Position numbers and translations under genes: made by a program. 64,000 bases of DNA, from positions 1-64,000 of the forward strand of contig JBBROM010000001.1 in the NCBI GenBank assembly GCA_038229415.1. The letters run 5' to 3'. Below the pieces are notes generated by a model, which was given only the letters and a program-made list of their open reading frames with translations, made no database searches and was not told where the DNA came from. Shown piece after piece: positions 23,407 to 31,561 of this stretch (its first letter is position 1; each line of letters begins with the position of its first letter). This DNA comes from JANXUR01 sp038229415. Lineage in GTDB: Bacteria; Acidobacteriota; Terriglobia; Terriglobales; Acidobacteriaceae.

Positions 23407-25244
23407 CTCCCCGTCCCTGTCAGTGTGACCGTTTGCGGACTATCCGCCGCGCCATCCGTCAGCTTCACTGTTCCCGTGCGCTTGCCGGTGACCTTCGGAG
23501 TAAACGTCACCGAAATTGTGCATTTCGCCAGTGCCGCCAGCGACTTGCCACAAGTATTCGTCTGCGCAAAATCTCCGGTGCTGGTAACAGTTGTAACGGT
23601 CAGAGTTGTGCTCAGGTTATTGGTTACTGTCACCGTTTGCGGCGGGCTGGTCGTGTTCACCTTCTGGCTGGCAAACGTCAGGCTCGCAGGAGCCGTGGTT
23701 ACATCCGCCAATCCGTTGCCAAACAGTTTGTACTGATCCGGCTGAGTTGCCGTATTGTCATAGATGGTCGCCGTGCCGGTATAGCTTCCTACATGGGCCG
23801 GCGTCGAAGTAAAAGTGATCGTGCAGGACGCAGTTCCTGACAATGGCGACGTGCAATTGTTGGTCTGAGCAAATCCAGCAGCAGCTGTGATGCTGGTAAT
23901 AATCAGGCTGCCGGTACCGGAGTTCTTGATGAGCCGCGACACAGAAGGACTCGACGCTCCCACCAGCGTATTCGCCAGCGTCACACTCTCGCCGCCATAG
24001 TTAATCACGGGCCCGACCACTGGACACGATCTCGGTGTCAATATCAAAGTCGGCAGCGGGGTCTGGTTAAAGTTAAAGCTGTCAGTCATGTCACTGGCGG
24101 CGGCATCGCGCGCGGTCAGGGTGGGCAGGCTAAATCGCGTCTCAATAAACCTCAGCACCGAGGCAAATTCATACTGCGTATGCGAGATAAACCCCTTCTT
24201 CGCATACGGAGAAATAATCAGCATCGGCACCCGCGGCCCAAAGCCCAGATTGTCCACCACCGGCGGCGGCGCATGGTCATAGAAGCCACCAAAATCGTCC
24301 CAAGTAATAAAGATCGCGGTGGAAGCCCAGTCCGGCCCCTGCATAATGGCGTTGATCTGGTTGACCGTCCAGTTTTCGCCGACGCACACGCTCGATGGCG
24401 GATGCTCACTGTTGCCTTCCCCACCAATCAGCCAACTCACCGCTGGCAGCTTTCCAGCCGCCGCATCGGTCGCAAACTGGGTAAACGGCAAAACATTGCT
24501 CGTCCACAGCGAGGTATTACGAATGTGATTGATCGAATCCAGCGCGGAGTACTGATACCCCGACTGACCTACCGTAGGTGCATAGTAGGCCCAGGACTGC
24601 CCCGCCGTTTGCAAACTGTCCGCCACCGTCTGAAAGTCAAAGCATGGATACGACGTCGTCACATCGCCCTCCGCGTCTTTCAGCGATACCGTCGTGCCTA
24701 CGTCCGAGTCACAGCCCCAGCTGGGGCTGGTAGGATGCACCGGATCATTCGGATTGGTGTAAACCGTGCCGCTGGTGGCCGCAACCGTGAATAAATGATT
24801 GGGGAAGCTCGGCCCCTCCAGCGACGTGAACATCGCATCCGACAGCACAAAGTTCGTTGCATACTGCCAGTAGTTCGGGATATCCGACTGATACAACTGC
24901 GATAGCGCAAGATAGTCCCCATTCACGTTGCCCAAGTAGACGAGGTCAAACTTGTCCATCTTGCCACCATCAATCCCCGTCACCGCGTCCGAATAGCCGT
25001 GCCCCATGTCGCGGATCATGTCCGTCGCATGTTTCAGTTGAATCACCGACCCATTGGAAACCGTGCCCTGCGTAGCACCATTCGCCCCGGGAAAAGTCCC
25101 GAAGAAATGATCGAAGCTGCGGTTTTCTTTAACGATGAAAACGATGTGGTTGATCTTGTTGATGCCGGTTTGCGCTTGCGCCAGCGAAGCGGCAACCATA
25201 AACAGCAACAGTGCAGATATGAGACGGAGCATCTTGAGCTTCAT
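23403..25244 (-). CDS. Exported phosphoesterase with Hydin-type Ig-like repeats
   Basis: A 613-residue protein. After the signal peptide (LRLISALLLFMVAASLAQA) comes the phosphoesterase/phospholipase C-type domain, with motifs IVFIVKENRSFDHFFG (metal site), SFPNHLFTVAATSGT and ITWDDFGGFYDHAPPP. The last ~200 residues form two ASPM/SPD-2/Hydin-like beta domains, each with paired Cys (FAQTNNCTSPLSGTASCTI; FAQTNTCGKSLAALAKCTI). Members are acid phosphatases or phospholipases; substrate unknown. The ATG at 25244 begins the signal peptide; the longer frame upstream is rejected. It is convergent with the VWA pair and overlaps it by 4 bp. Confidence 0.9.
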   Translation of the reverse strand: MKLKMLRLISALLLFMVAASLAQAQTGINKINHIVFIVKENRSFDHFFGTFPGANGATQGTVSNGSVIQLKHATDMIRDMGHGYSDAVTGIDGGKMDKFDLVYLGNVNGDYLALSQLYQSDIPNYWQYATNFVLSDAMFTSLEGPSFPNHLFTVAATSGTVYTNPNDPVHPTSPSWGCDSDVGTTVSLKDAEGDVTTSYPCFDFQTVADSLQTAGQSWAYYAPTVGQSGYQYSALDSINHIRNTSLWTSNVLPFTQFATDAAAGKLPAVSWLIGGEGNSEHPPSSVCVGENWTVNQINAIMQGPDWASTAIFITWDDFGGFYDHAPPPVVDNLGFGPRVPMLIISPYAKKGFISHTQYEFASVLRFIETRFSLPTLTARDAAASDMTDSFNFNQTPLPTLILTPRSCPVVGPVINYGGESVTLANTLVGASSPSVSRLIKNSGTGSLIITSITAAAGFAQTNNCTSPLSGTASCTITFTSTPAHVGSYTGTATIYDNTATQPDQYKLFGNGLADVTTAPASLTFASQKVNTTSPPQTVTVTNNLSTTLTVTTVTSTGDFAQTNTCGKSLAALAKCTISVTFTPKVTGKRTGTVKLTDGAADSPQTVTLTGTGS

Positions 25245-25634
25245 GGGCAGACTCCTGCATTCGGGCCGATCCAATCGCCGGAACATCACCAGGAGGCCTG
25301 CGAACGAATCAGAAAATATTTTAGACCGTACGTTCCCGCTTGTCTCCGAAAATCCTTGCCCGCGGCTCGCGCCCGTTTTCTGGAATCCGGCCACAGACCT
25401 GTAACGCAGAATTTCAGCCTGCAATCCCAGCCTGCGAAGTCGGTCGAGGTCAGGCAATTTCGCCGATTTTCCCGGCTTCCACTTGAACTCTTCCCCCTAA
25501 CCCATAGTTTTAGTGCACTTTAGGCTTGATTTCCACAAGCCTGGTGTTGCACTATCAATGGTGCAAGGGGTTGACGGTTTGCAGTTTGCCTTCAACTCGG
25601 AGATGCCCTGCTCTGGCGGCTCCGTAAAACCCGC

Positions 25635-26189
25635 ATGGCCACTACTCTGGCTCCGGTTGATTCGCGCGAGGTATTGCGCTGCGACCACTGCAATCTGGTG
25701 CAGTTCCGGGGGGGCAGCAACTGCTGCCGCCGCTGCCGTACTTCTCTAGACGAAGAAATTCTTCCTGACCCGCCTGCTGCCTTGCCGGTCTCCATGCACC
25801 TGCATGAAGCGCCGCAGTCGCCTCATTTGCAGCTTGCGGCGCAAATTCGCCGCCTGCGGGTGCGCAACGGACTCAGCCAGCGCCAACTCGCCTTCCGCAT
25901 GTCGGTGCCGCGCACCTATGTGTCGAAGATCGAGAACGAAAAGGCCACGCCCACGCTCGCCTCGCTGGAGCGGCTGGCCAAGGCGCTCGAAGTGACCCTG
26001 CCCGACCTGCTCAGTGGATACCGCGCGCATGACGGCCTGCCCGCCACTTCGGCGGAACTGGAAACCCTGCTACAGGATGAATTCATCGGCGAACTGCTGC
26101 CTTATGTGCATCACCTAAGCGCTATGCAGATGAGCAGCATCACGCATCAGTTGCGCGAAATGGCGACGCGGCTAAGGCACTCGGCGTAG
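25635..26189 (+). CDS. XRE-type regulator with N-terminal zinc ribbon
   Basis: A 184-residue predicted transcription factor. Residues 16-34 hold CDHC...CCRRC, a four-Cys zinc-ribbon-like knuckle. Residues about 67-123 are an XRE/lambda-Cro helix-turn-helix (QIRRLRVRNGLSQRQLAFRM, then PRTYVSKIENEKATPT). The rest is helical and acidic (TLLQDEFIGELLPYVHHLSA), possibly for dimerisation. The ATG at 25635 keeps the Cys motif. It has no partner gene close by; the parDE pair is convergent and ends 28 bp downstream. Ligand and targets are unknown. Confidence 0.85.
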   Translation: MATTLAPVDSREVLRCDHCNLVQFRGGSNCCRRCRTSLDEEILPDPPAALPVSMHLHEAPQSPHLQLAAQIRRLRVRNGLSQRQLAFRMSVPRTYVSKIENEKATPTLASLERLAKALEVTLPDLLSGYRAHDGLPATSAELETLLQDEFIGELLPYVHHLSAMQMSSITHQLREMATRLRHSA

Positions 26190-26217
26190 AGGTGGGATGC
26201 GCCTGCGCCGTGCGGGG

Positions 26218-26514
26218 TTAGAGCATAGAAGCAACGTCGCGGGTGCCGTGGAGCACGCGGAGTATTTCGATTGGGTGCGGTGCCGGGTCATAGATCACGA
26301 GGTAGGAGCGAACCGCAAAGAACAGTATCGGTCGAGTTGTGAGATCGCTGCGGGCGTGGCCGATTCCGGGGTTTCGTCCGAGCGCGAGGAAAGAGTCGGT
26401 TAGCCTGCTGATCATCCGGTGGGCAGCTGTAGGGCTGTCTTTCTCTATGTAAAGCGATATGTCGCGCAAGTCGGAGACTGCGACGGGCGAAACAACGAAA
26501 CGCCGAGCAGTCAT
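26218..26514 (-). CDS. parE: RelE/ParE-family toxin
   Basis: A 98-residue RelE/ParE-superfamily protein. Recognisable are RFVVSPVAVSDLRDISLYIE, the central FLALGRNPGIGHARSDL with the GxG turn, and the last strands FFAVRSYLVIYDPAPHPIEILRVLHGTRD (shown in parts by position 64-93). ParE toxins poison DNA gyrase, and RelE toxins cut mRNA; the sequence is closer to ParE. It overlaps the upstream antitoxin gene by 4 bp, the usual coupling. Confidence 0.9.
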   Translation of the reverse strand: MTARRFVVSPVAVSDLRDISLYIEKDSPTAAHRMISRLTDSFLALGRNPGIGHARSDLTTRPILFFAVRSYLVIYDPAPHPIEILRVLHGTRDVASML

Positions 26515-26780
26515 TGGCCGCGCTTTGCCGCACGGTCGTCAATCTCGCGGTGGAGCATGACCATGGCCTCGTCGCCGTCTATGCCTTCGCCGCGCCGCAG
26601 GGATTGCCAAGCCTCTTCGATCTTGGCGGAAACATCGCGCTTCCACTCGGGGGTTTCGGCGTCGCGCTCGTTCAGTAGCCGCAGGGCTTCGCGGACGACG
26701 TCGTCGGCGGACGCGTATGCGCCGCTCGTAACCTTGTGCTGGATCAGCTGCTCGAATTCCGGGCTCAGGGAAATCGTCAT
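26511..26780 (-). CDS. parD: ParD-type ribbon-helix-helix antitoxin
   Basis: An 89-residue antitoxin with an N-terminal ribbon-helix-helix (MTISLSPEFEQLIQHKVTSG, SADDVVREALRLLNERD) and an acidic C-terminal tail that should wrap the toxin (EEAWQSLRRGEGIDGDEAMV). It precedes parE with a 4-bp overlap, forming one operon. Autoregulation is expected; a TTGACT lies about 30 bp upstream but no convincing -10 is seen. Confidence 0.9.
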   Translation of the reverse strand: MTISLSPEFEQLIQHKVTSGAYASADDVVREALRLLNERDAETPEWKRDVSAKIEEAWQSLRRGEGIDGDEAMVMLHREIDDRAAKRGQ

Positions 26781-26828
26781 GATGTTGTTAGTTTGGGCGC
26801 GAATGCGGGCGGAGTCAAGGGCGGGAGT

Positions 26829-26908
26829 GGCGTCCCTGCGGGACTCGGTTCGTATGCTGGTTACCCGGCACTTACGTGCCGGGCTTTCGCCTGACAGTCC
26901 CGCTTTGC
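26829..26908. repeat. 'acccggcacttacgtgccgg' hairpin repeat
   Basis: One full unit: 'gcgtccctgcgggactcggt', the hairpin with loop ttac (about 26862-26882), then 'gctttcgcctgacagtcccg'. The flanking gcgggact / agtcccgc segments are also inverted, giving an outer stem around the inner one. Confidence 0.75.
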
Positions 26909-26918
26909 GGGACTGTTG

Positions 26919-27458
26919 TTAGTGCAGGCGGAAACATCTATTCTTCTCGTCCCAATAGACGCGACCAGAATTGGCTCGCCACGCTCTCTGCCATTGATCT
27001 TGCACGAATTTCCTGCCGTGCTTCTGCACGAAGCCCTGCCAACATTGTTCTTCGGCGATATTTGCGCAACTGGGCCGCAGCGCGTCCAGTCCCGGCATAT
27101 TGAAGGTTTGCCAGTCCGAATCTGTAAAGAGATCATGCAGCAGAAAGTAAGCTATGTCGCCCTCGGAACTATCGTGCCAGTAATCGAAGACCGGCCGATG
27201 AGTCTTGCGAGAGTTCGTCAATTGGGAAATGAGGATCGGAATCGCACTCGTTCCGTCGTGAATGACCTGGTCAACAACCCGAGAGTCGCAATAACCTTTG
27301 TCCTGCATCCTGCCTTTCGCCCGACATGAGCGCGAAGGCGTCAGCTCGTCGAACTTCCAAAGTGGATATTCCTTTGGAGTCGCAGCGGGGGCCTTCCCAG
27401 CAGCGTAGAGACTGATTGCGAGGAGAGCGAGGGTTGCGAGGATGCGCCGGAGCGACAT
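26919..27458 (-). CDS. Exported protein of unknown function
   Basis: A 179-residue product starting at the ATG at 27458 (MSLRRILATLALLAISLYAA), a clear signal peptide. The mature part has four Cys residues (SRSCRAKG, KGYCDSRVV, RPSCANIAEEQCW, RCFRLH adds a fifth) and a conserved-looking helical segment (TSAIPILISQLTNSRKTHRP, YWHDSSEGDIAYFLLHDLF). The latter resembles HEAT-like exported proteins, though no family is named. It begins 7 bp after the mutase stop codon on the same strand and may be co-transcribed. Confidence 0.75.
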   Translation of the reverse strand: MSLRRILATLALLAISLYAAGKAPAATPKEYPLWKFDELTPSRSCRAKGRMQDKGYCDSRVVDQVIHDGTSAIPILISQLTNSRKTHRPVFDYWHDSSEGDIAYFLLHDLFTDSDWQTFNMPGLDALRPSCANIAEEQCWQGFVQKHGRKFVQDQWQRAWRANSGRVYWDEKNRCFRLH

Positions 27459-27465
27459 AGGTGCC

Positions 27466-29271
27466 TTACGTAATGCTCGTCTCAATGTAAGTGCCGTAGA
27501 CTTCGCGCAGGGCTTCGCAGATTTCGCCCACTGTGGCGTAGGCGCGGACTGCGTCAATGATGAACGGCATCGTGTTCACCGGAGAGATTTCGCCTTCGGG
27601 GGCGGCTTGTGGTTCCTGGGCGGCGGCGTTCTTTAGAGCTTCTAGTGCGCGAGTTACTGCTTCTTGCGAGCGCGTCGCCTTTAACTTACGCAGCTTCTCT
27701 TCCTGATGACGGGCTACTTCTTCTCCGATGTAGAGAATGTTAGGTGAGGGTTCTTCGATTACGAATTCGTTGGCACCTACTGTGATCTTTTCTTTGGCTT
27801 CGCTGGCGCGCTGGAACTGATAACTTGCCTCGGCGATTTCTTTCTGCGGGAAGCCGCGTTCGATGGCGGCTACCATGCCGCCCATGGCGTCTAGTTTGTC
27901 GAAGTAATCGAAGGCACCTTGTTCCATGTCTAAAGTTAGCTTTTCCAGAAAATAACTTCCGGCCAGTGGGTCTACGGTGTTAGTAACTCCGGATTCGAAC
28001 GCAATGATCTGCTGGGTGCGCAGCGCGATGCGGGCGGCGTCGGCGGTGGGCAGGGCTAGAGCTTCGTCGTAAGAGTCGGTGTGCAGTGACTGGGTGCCTC
28101 CGAGCACTGCTGCCATCGCCTGTATTGCAACGCGGGCGATGTTATTCAGTGGCTGCTGCGCGGGTAGACTTACTCCGGCGGTTTGGGTGTGGAAGCGCAT
28201 AAGCCAGGTACGGGCTTGCTTGGCACCGAAGCGATCCTTCATCAGGCGATACCAGATTTTGCGCGCGGCGCGGAACTTAGCGATCTCTTCGAAAAAGTCA
28301 TTGTGCGAGTTGAAGAAGAAACTTAGACGCGGGCCGAAGTCGTCCACGTCCATGCCGCGGCGGAGCGCCCATTCGACATACTCAACGCCATCGTAAATGG
28401 TGAATGCGAGTTCCTGCAGCGCAGTAGAACCGGCTTCGCGAATGTGGTATCCCGAGATAGAGATGCTGTTGAACTTAGGAGTAAATCGCGAGCCGAACTC
28501 GAAGGTGTCAATTACCAGGCGCATCGAAGGCGCGGGCGGGTAGATGTATTCCTTTTGCGCGATGTATTCCTTTAGGATGTCGTTTTGCAGGGTGCCGGAG
28601 ATCTTCTTCCAGTCCGCCCCCTGTTTCTCGGCGACGACGAGATACATCGCCCACAGGATCGAGGCGGGCGAGTTGATGGTCATGGAGACGGTGGTTTTTT
28701 CGAGGTCAATGCCGTCGAAAAGTATCTCCATATCTTCGAGCGAATCAATGGCGACGCCGCACTTGCCGACTTCGCCTTCGCTGAAGGGATGGTCGGAGTC
28801 GTAGCCCATGAGGGTGGGAAGGTCGAAGGCGACGGAGAGTCCGCTGCCGCCTTGGGCGAGCAGATATTTGTAGCGCTGGTTGGTTTCTTCGGGCGAGGCG
28901 AAGCCGGAGAACTGGCGCATGGTGTACATCTTGCCGCGATATCCGGTGGCGTGGATGCCGCGAGTGTAGGGGGCCTGGCCGGGGTAGCCGAGATATTTTT
29001 CGTAGCCGCCGGGGGTGGACCAGTCGGCGGGGAGGTCGGCCTCGGTGTAAAGGCGGCGGATGGGCATGCCGGAGATGGTGGTGAATTGGGCGTGGCCGTG
29101 CTCGTCGAGATTAGTGCCGGTGGCGGCGCCGATGGGGCGCTCGGGGGCCTTGGCGAGCGTCTTGGCGAGGGTGGATTCGGCCCAGGCTTGCTCGCTGGGG
29201 GACGGGGTGCGGTCGGTGAAGACGTCGGCGATGGGGCTTTCGGCAGTGGCGGGATTTTTGGGCTGGGACAT
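27466..29271 (-). CDS. Methylmalonyl-CoA mutase catalytic subunit
   Basis: A 601-residue mutase large subunit with the substrate-binding TIM barrel but no B12 domain. Typical segments are RQFSGFASPEETNQRYKYLL, GLSVAFDLPTLMGYDSDHP, MTINSPASILWAMYLV and TQSLHTDSYDEALALPT. The substrate Tyr/Arg loop and HTQTAGVSLPAQQPLNN are present. It pairs with the B12 subunit at 12468-12896 to convert methylmalonyl-CoA to succinyl-CoA. The start at 29271 (MSQPKNPATAE) follows the GGAGACC ribosome site; longer frames run into repeat sequence. An acidic Pro/Ala linker precedes the last 40 residues. Confidence 0.93.
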   Translation of the reverse strand: MSQPKNPATAESPIADVFTDRTPSPSEQAWAESTLAKTLAKAPERPIGAATGTNLDEHGHAQFTTISGMPIRRLYTEADLPADWSTPGGYEKYLGYPGQAPYTRGIHATGYRGKMYTMRQFSGFASPEETNQRYKYLLAQGGSGLSVAFDLPTLMGYDSDHPFSEGEVGKCGVAIDSLEDMEILFDGIDLEKTTVSMTINSPASILWAMYLVVAEKQGADWKKISGTLQNDILKEYIAQKEYIYPPAPSMRLVIDTFEFGSRFTPKFNSISISGYHIREAGSTALQELAFTIYDGVEYVEWALRRGMDVDDFGPRLSFFFNSHNDFFEEIAKFRAARKIWYRLMKDRFGAKQARTWLMRFHTQTAGVSLPAQQPLNNIARVAIQAMAAVLGGTQSLHTDSYDEALALPTADAARIALRTQQIIAFESGVTNTVDPLAGSYFLEKLTLDMEQGAFDYFDKLDAMGGMVAAIERGFPQKEIAEASYQFQRASEAKEKITVGANEFVIEEPSPNILYIGEEVARHQEEKLRKLKATRSQEAVTRALEALKNAAAQEPQAAPEGEISPVNTMPFIIDAVRAYATVGEICEALREVYGTYIETSIT

Positions 29272-29324
29272 GAGGGTCTCCGTGGGCAAACACCTCAGGA
29301 TAGAACGTTGGGAACGGCAAAGGC

Positions 29325-29398
29325 AAAAGCTACCACGGAGGCTCGGAGACACGGAGGAAAGCAAAAGGGAAAATCTGACACAGAGGCACAGAGTAAAG
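29325..29398. repeat. Two-part 'cacagagg' family repeat
   Basis: Sub-unit one 'ctaccacggaggctcggaga' followed by sub-unit two 'aaaatctgacacagaggcac', in the same order and spacing class as at 3328 and 34636. Confidence 0.85.
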
Positions 29399-29410
29399 GC
29401 GGTGAATCTG

Positions 29411-29920
29411 CTAGGAGCAGCCTTCGATGAACGCGATGGCGTCGGAGCTGCCTGCGTAGATTAAGCGGATATTCCCGTGATCGGTGACGAATGTCATTCC
29501 GTAACGATGATCGCTGGTGAACACCGTCAAGACGGGATCTTCCGGCCCGGAATAGGCGTTCGGCTCAGTTTTCACCTTGGAACCGTATGCCCGACGAACA
29601 CGCTTCTCGTAATCACTAACTCGAACGCCTGCGGCAGTCATAAGACGAGGAGTATGTATGTCGGCCCGCCCTACCCGGCCTTCAAGGATCATGAAGGAGA
29701 CTCCCGGTTGGGCGGGCGTATCAACGTAAAAGCACGGCTGTTCTTCCTTGTCTGTAGGCATCTTGAATTTCGTGTGGAGCGCTGCGTTCAGTTGCGCCAA
29801 GGTCATGCCGATCTTGACCGGGCCGACGCCGTCGGTATGGATGACCCAGCGATCACGCGCAGAAGCAGGGGCGACTAACAATGCCACGATCCCAAGAGTT
29901 CGAACGATGCGAGAAACCAT
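29411..29920 (-). CDS. Exported protein of unknown function
   Basis: A 169-residue protein starting at the ATG at 29920 (MVSRIVRTLGIVALLVAPASA), with a signal peptide cleaved before RDRWVIHTD. The mature part is beta-rich: GVGPVKIGMTLAQLNAAL is a recurrent opening in small exported acidobacterial proteins, followed by CFYVDTPAQPGVSFMILEGR and YGMTFVTDHGNIRLIYAGS. Two Cys (CFYV, EGCS) may pair. Function unknown. The upstream in-frame extension consists of repeats and is rejected. Confidence 0.78.
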   Translation of the reverse strand: MVSRIVRTLGIVALLVAPASARDRWVIHTDGVGPVKIGMTLAQLNAALHTKFKMPTDKEEQPCFYVDTPAQPGVSFMILEGRVGRADIHTPRLMTAAGVRVSDYEKRVRRAYGSKVKTEPNAYSGPEDPVLTVFTSDHRYGMTFVTDHGNIRLIYAGSSDAIAFIEGCS

Positions 29921-29984
29921 GCCCGGATTATATTCTTCGACCGGCTTCTCTAAAGTGTGAGCATGACTGACTCGAGCAGTTATC

Positions 29985-30175
29985 CCCCGGGAGCCTTGCC
30001 GCTGGCGCGCGGCTCGGAGGGTGGTAGGCGCGAGAGCACCCACGTCTCGAACATCGCGAGACGTGGGGCACCCGGTGAAAAGTTTCTCGAAGCGAAAAAC
30101 CGCAAGGTCCCTCCACTGCGTTGAACCATCCGCGGGCGGATGGTTCAACTCCGGTCGGGATGACACGGCATATTG
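29985..30175. repeat. Intergenic repeat mosaic
   Basis: Contains the perfect 11-bp stem cccacgtctcg / cgagacgtggg (30038-30066), also found at 19469, then 'ggggcacccggtg'. A copy of the 'aggtccctccactgcgttga...gtcgggatgacacgg' family with an internal inverted pair (ccatccgc / gcggatgg) follows. With flanking sequence this accounts for the 312-bp gap between the exported protein and glycosyltransferase genes. Confidence 0.75.
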
Positions 30176-30232
30176 ATTGCTTTAGGTGGCATGTTGTCGG
30201 GATGACGCGGCGCATTGAAGCGATAACACTGT

Positions 30233-31027
30233 TTATTGCTGTTCCCAAACCTTGGCGTATTTCCACCAGACGTAGATGGCGTGGCCCAGGTGTTGGTAGA
30301 GGCCTTCGCGTCCGTCGAGGAAGCCTAGGCGGAGGATGTAGTTGTAGAAGAAGGTGGCGAGGGGGCGCAGAGTGAGGTCGAGCAGAGAGGCGCGGCGGTG
30401 CTGTTCGAGCCGCATTTGCGCGCCGAGGGTTGAGTAGCGGTTCATGTGCTCAATGTAACTGGAGAGCGTGGGATAGGCGTGGTGGAGGAGGGACGCGTCT
30501 TCGTCGCGGGCGCCGGTGAAGGTGGCTAGGTCGGCAGACGCGCCTCTCAGTTGCAGGTCTTCGTGGACGGCGCGGGGTTCGAACTCGGCGGTGCCGCGTC
30601 GGAAGAGGCGGAGTTTGGGGTCGGGAAAGAGGCCGCCGTGCTGCATCCAGCGGCCCATGAAGAAGTTCTTGCGGGGGATGCGGAAGCCGGTGATGGCGCG
30701 AGTACGGGCGTCGGCGGCGCTGTCGAGTTGGAGGATGCGGAGAATGGCTTCGGCGAGGCCGGGCGAGAGTTCTTCGTCGGCGTCGAGGCTGAGTATCCAG
30801 TCGCCGGTGGCTTTGGCGATGGCGGAGTTTTTTTGGGTGGCGAAGCCTTGCCAAGGTTCAGCGAAGACACGCGCGCCGAATGATTTGGCGATGGCGACGG
30901 TGTTGTCGGTGGAACAGGAGTCCACGACGACGATTTCAGAGCTGGCGCGGAGAGGGGCGAGGCTCGCTAGCGTGCGGGCGAGGTTGGCTGCTTCATTCAG
31001 CGTGATGAAGACGATGGAAAGGCGCAC
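30233..31027 (-). CDS. Family 2 glycosyltransferase (WaaE/KdtX-like)
   Basis: A 264-residue GT-A glycosyltransferase. Motifs are SIVFITLNEAANLARTL, IVVVDSCSTDNTVAIA and the metal-binding SLDADEEL. The C-terminal half (GRWMQHGGLFPDPKLRLFRR, HAYPTLSSYIEHMNRYS, FLDGREGLYQHLGHA) is typical of the lipopolysaccharide-core WaaE/KdtX group, so addition of a sugar to LPS or another envelope glycolipid is likely. The GTG at 31027 (MRLSIVFITLNE) is chosen because upstream residues do not fit the fold. It stands alone. Confidence 0.88.
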   Translation of the reverse strand: MRLSIVFITLNEAANLARTLASLAPLRASSEIVVVDSCSTDNTVAIAKSFGARVFAEPWQGFATQKNSAIAKATGDWILSLDADEELSPGLAEAILRILQLDSAADARTRAITGFRIPRKNFFMGRWMQHGGLFPDPKLRLFRRGTAEFEPRAVHEDLQLRGASADLATFTGARDEDASLLHHAYPTLSSYIEHMNRYSTLGAQMRLEQHRRASLLDLTLRPLATFFYNYILRLGFLDGREGLYQHLGHAIYVWWKYAKVWEQQ

Positions 31028-31039
31028 GGGAAGAGGATA

Positions 31040-31500
31040 ACGGAAAGTGCGGGTGGCGTCCCTACGGGACTCGCGGTTTTCGGCGGGATTACCCGGCACT
31101 TACGTGCCGGGCTTTCGCCTTTCGTCGCTACGCGACTTTTCTGAGGCTTGTGGCGGGGGTGCGAGGTAGATATTTACTCCGTGCGGGCGGCATCCCACCC
31201 TAGTCCGCAGAAAGCGCGGACGAGGGCGGGGCACCAGTTCGGGATTAGGGTGTGGATCGAGGTTGATGGTTCGGCAGACGAAACGCAAGTGCCATCCACT
31301 GCGCTTAGTCGCTGCGCTCCCGGCGCTGCGGTCGGGATGATACGGTGTGTCCCACTCTGTCCGCAAAGGGCGCGGACAGAGTGGGACACACCGGCGAAAA
31401 GCTTTCGGGGCATTGCCTCGACTGGACGGGCGAGGGCGCCCGTCCCCACACTTGCTTCGACTGGGAAAGTGAAGCACCTGCCACTACACAGGTTTGGGCA
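31040..31500. repeat. Long intergenic repeat mosaic
   Basis: About 460 bp without a gene. In order: a 'cccggcacttacgtgccggg' hairpin (about 31091-31112), two 'cccaccctagtccgc...ggcggggcacc' type units (31195-31235 and 31349-31392), a 'gtgccatccactgcgctt' unit with 'gcggtcgggatgat' (31290-31340), and 'gggcgagggcgcccgtcccc'. Open frames across it are built from these units. Confidence 0.8.
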
Positions 31501-31507
31501 CAAATTG

Positions 31508-31540
31508 TAAAAGCCCCGAGGAAATTCCTCGGGGCTTTTA
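31508..31540 (-). terminator. Intrinsic terminator after the TolC-like gene
   Basis: Arms taaaagccccgaggaa (31508-31523) and ttcctcggggctttta (31525-31540) form a near-perfect 16-bp stem with U-rich ends on both strands. It lies 22 bp after the stop of the TolC-like gene. Confidence 0.92.
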
Positions 31541-31561
31541 TGCTTTCTGCTGGGTGAGGTT

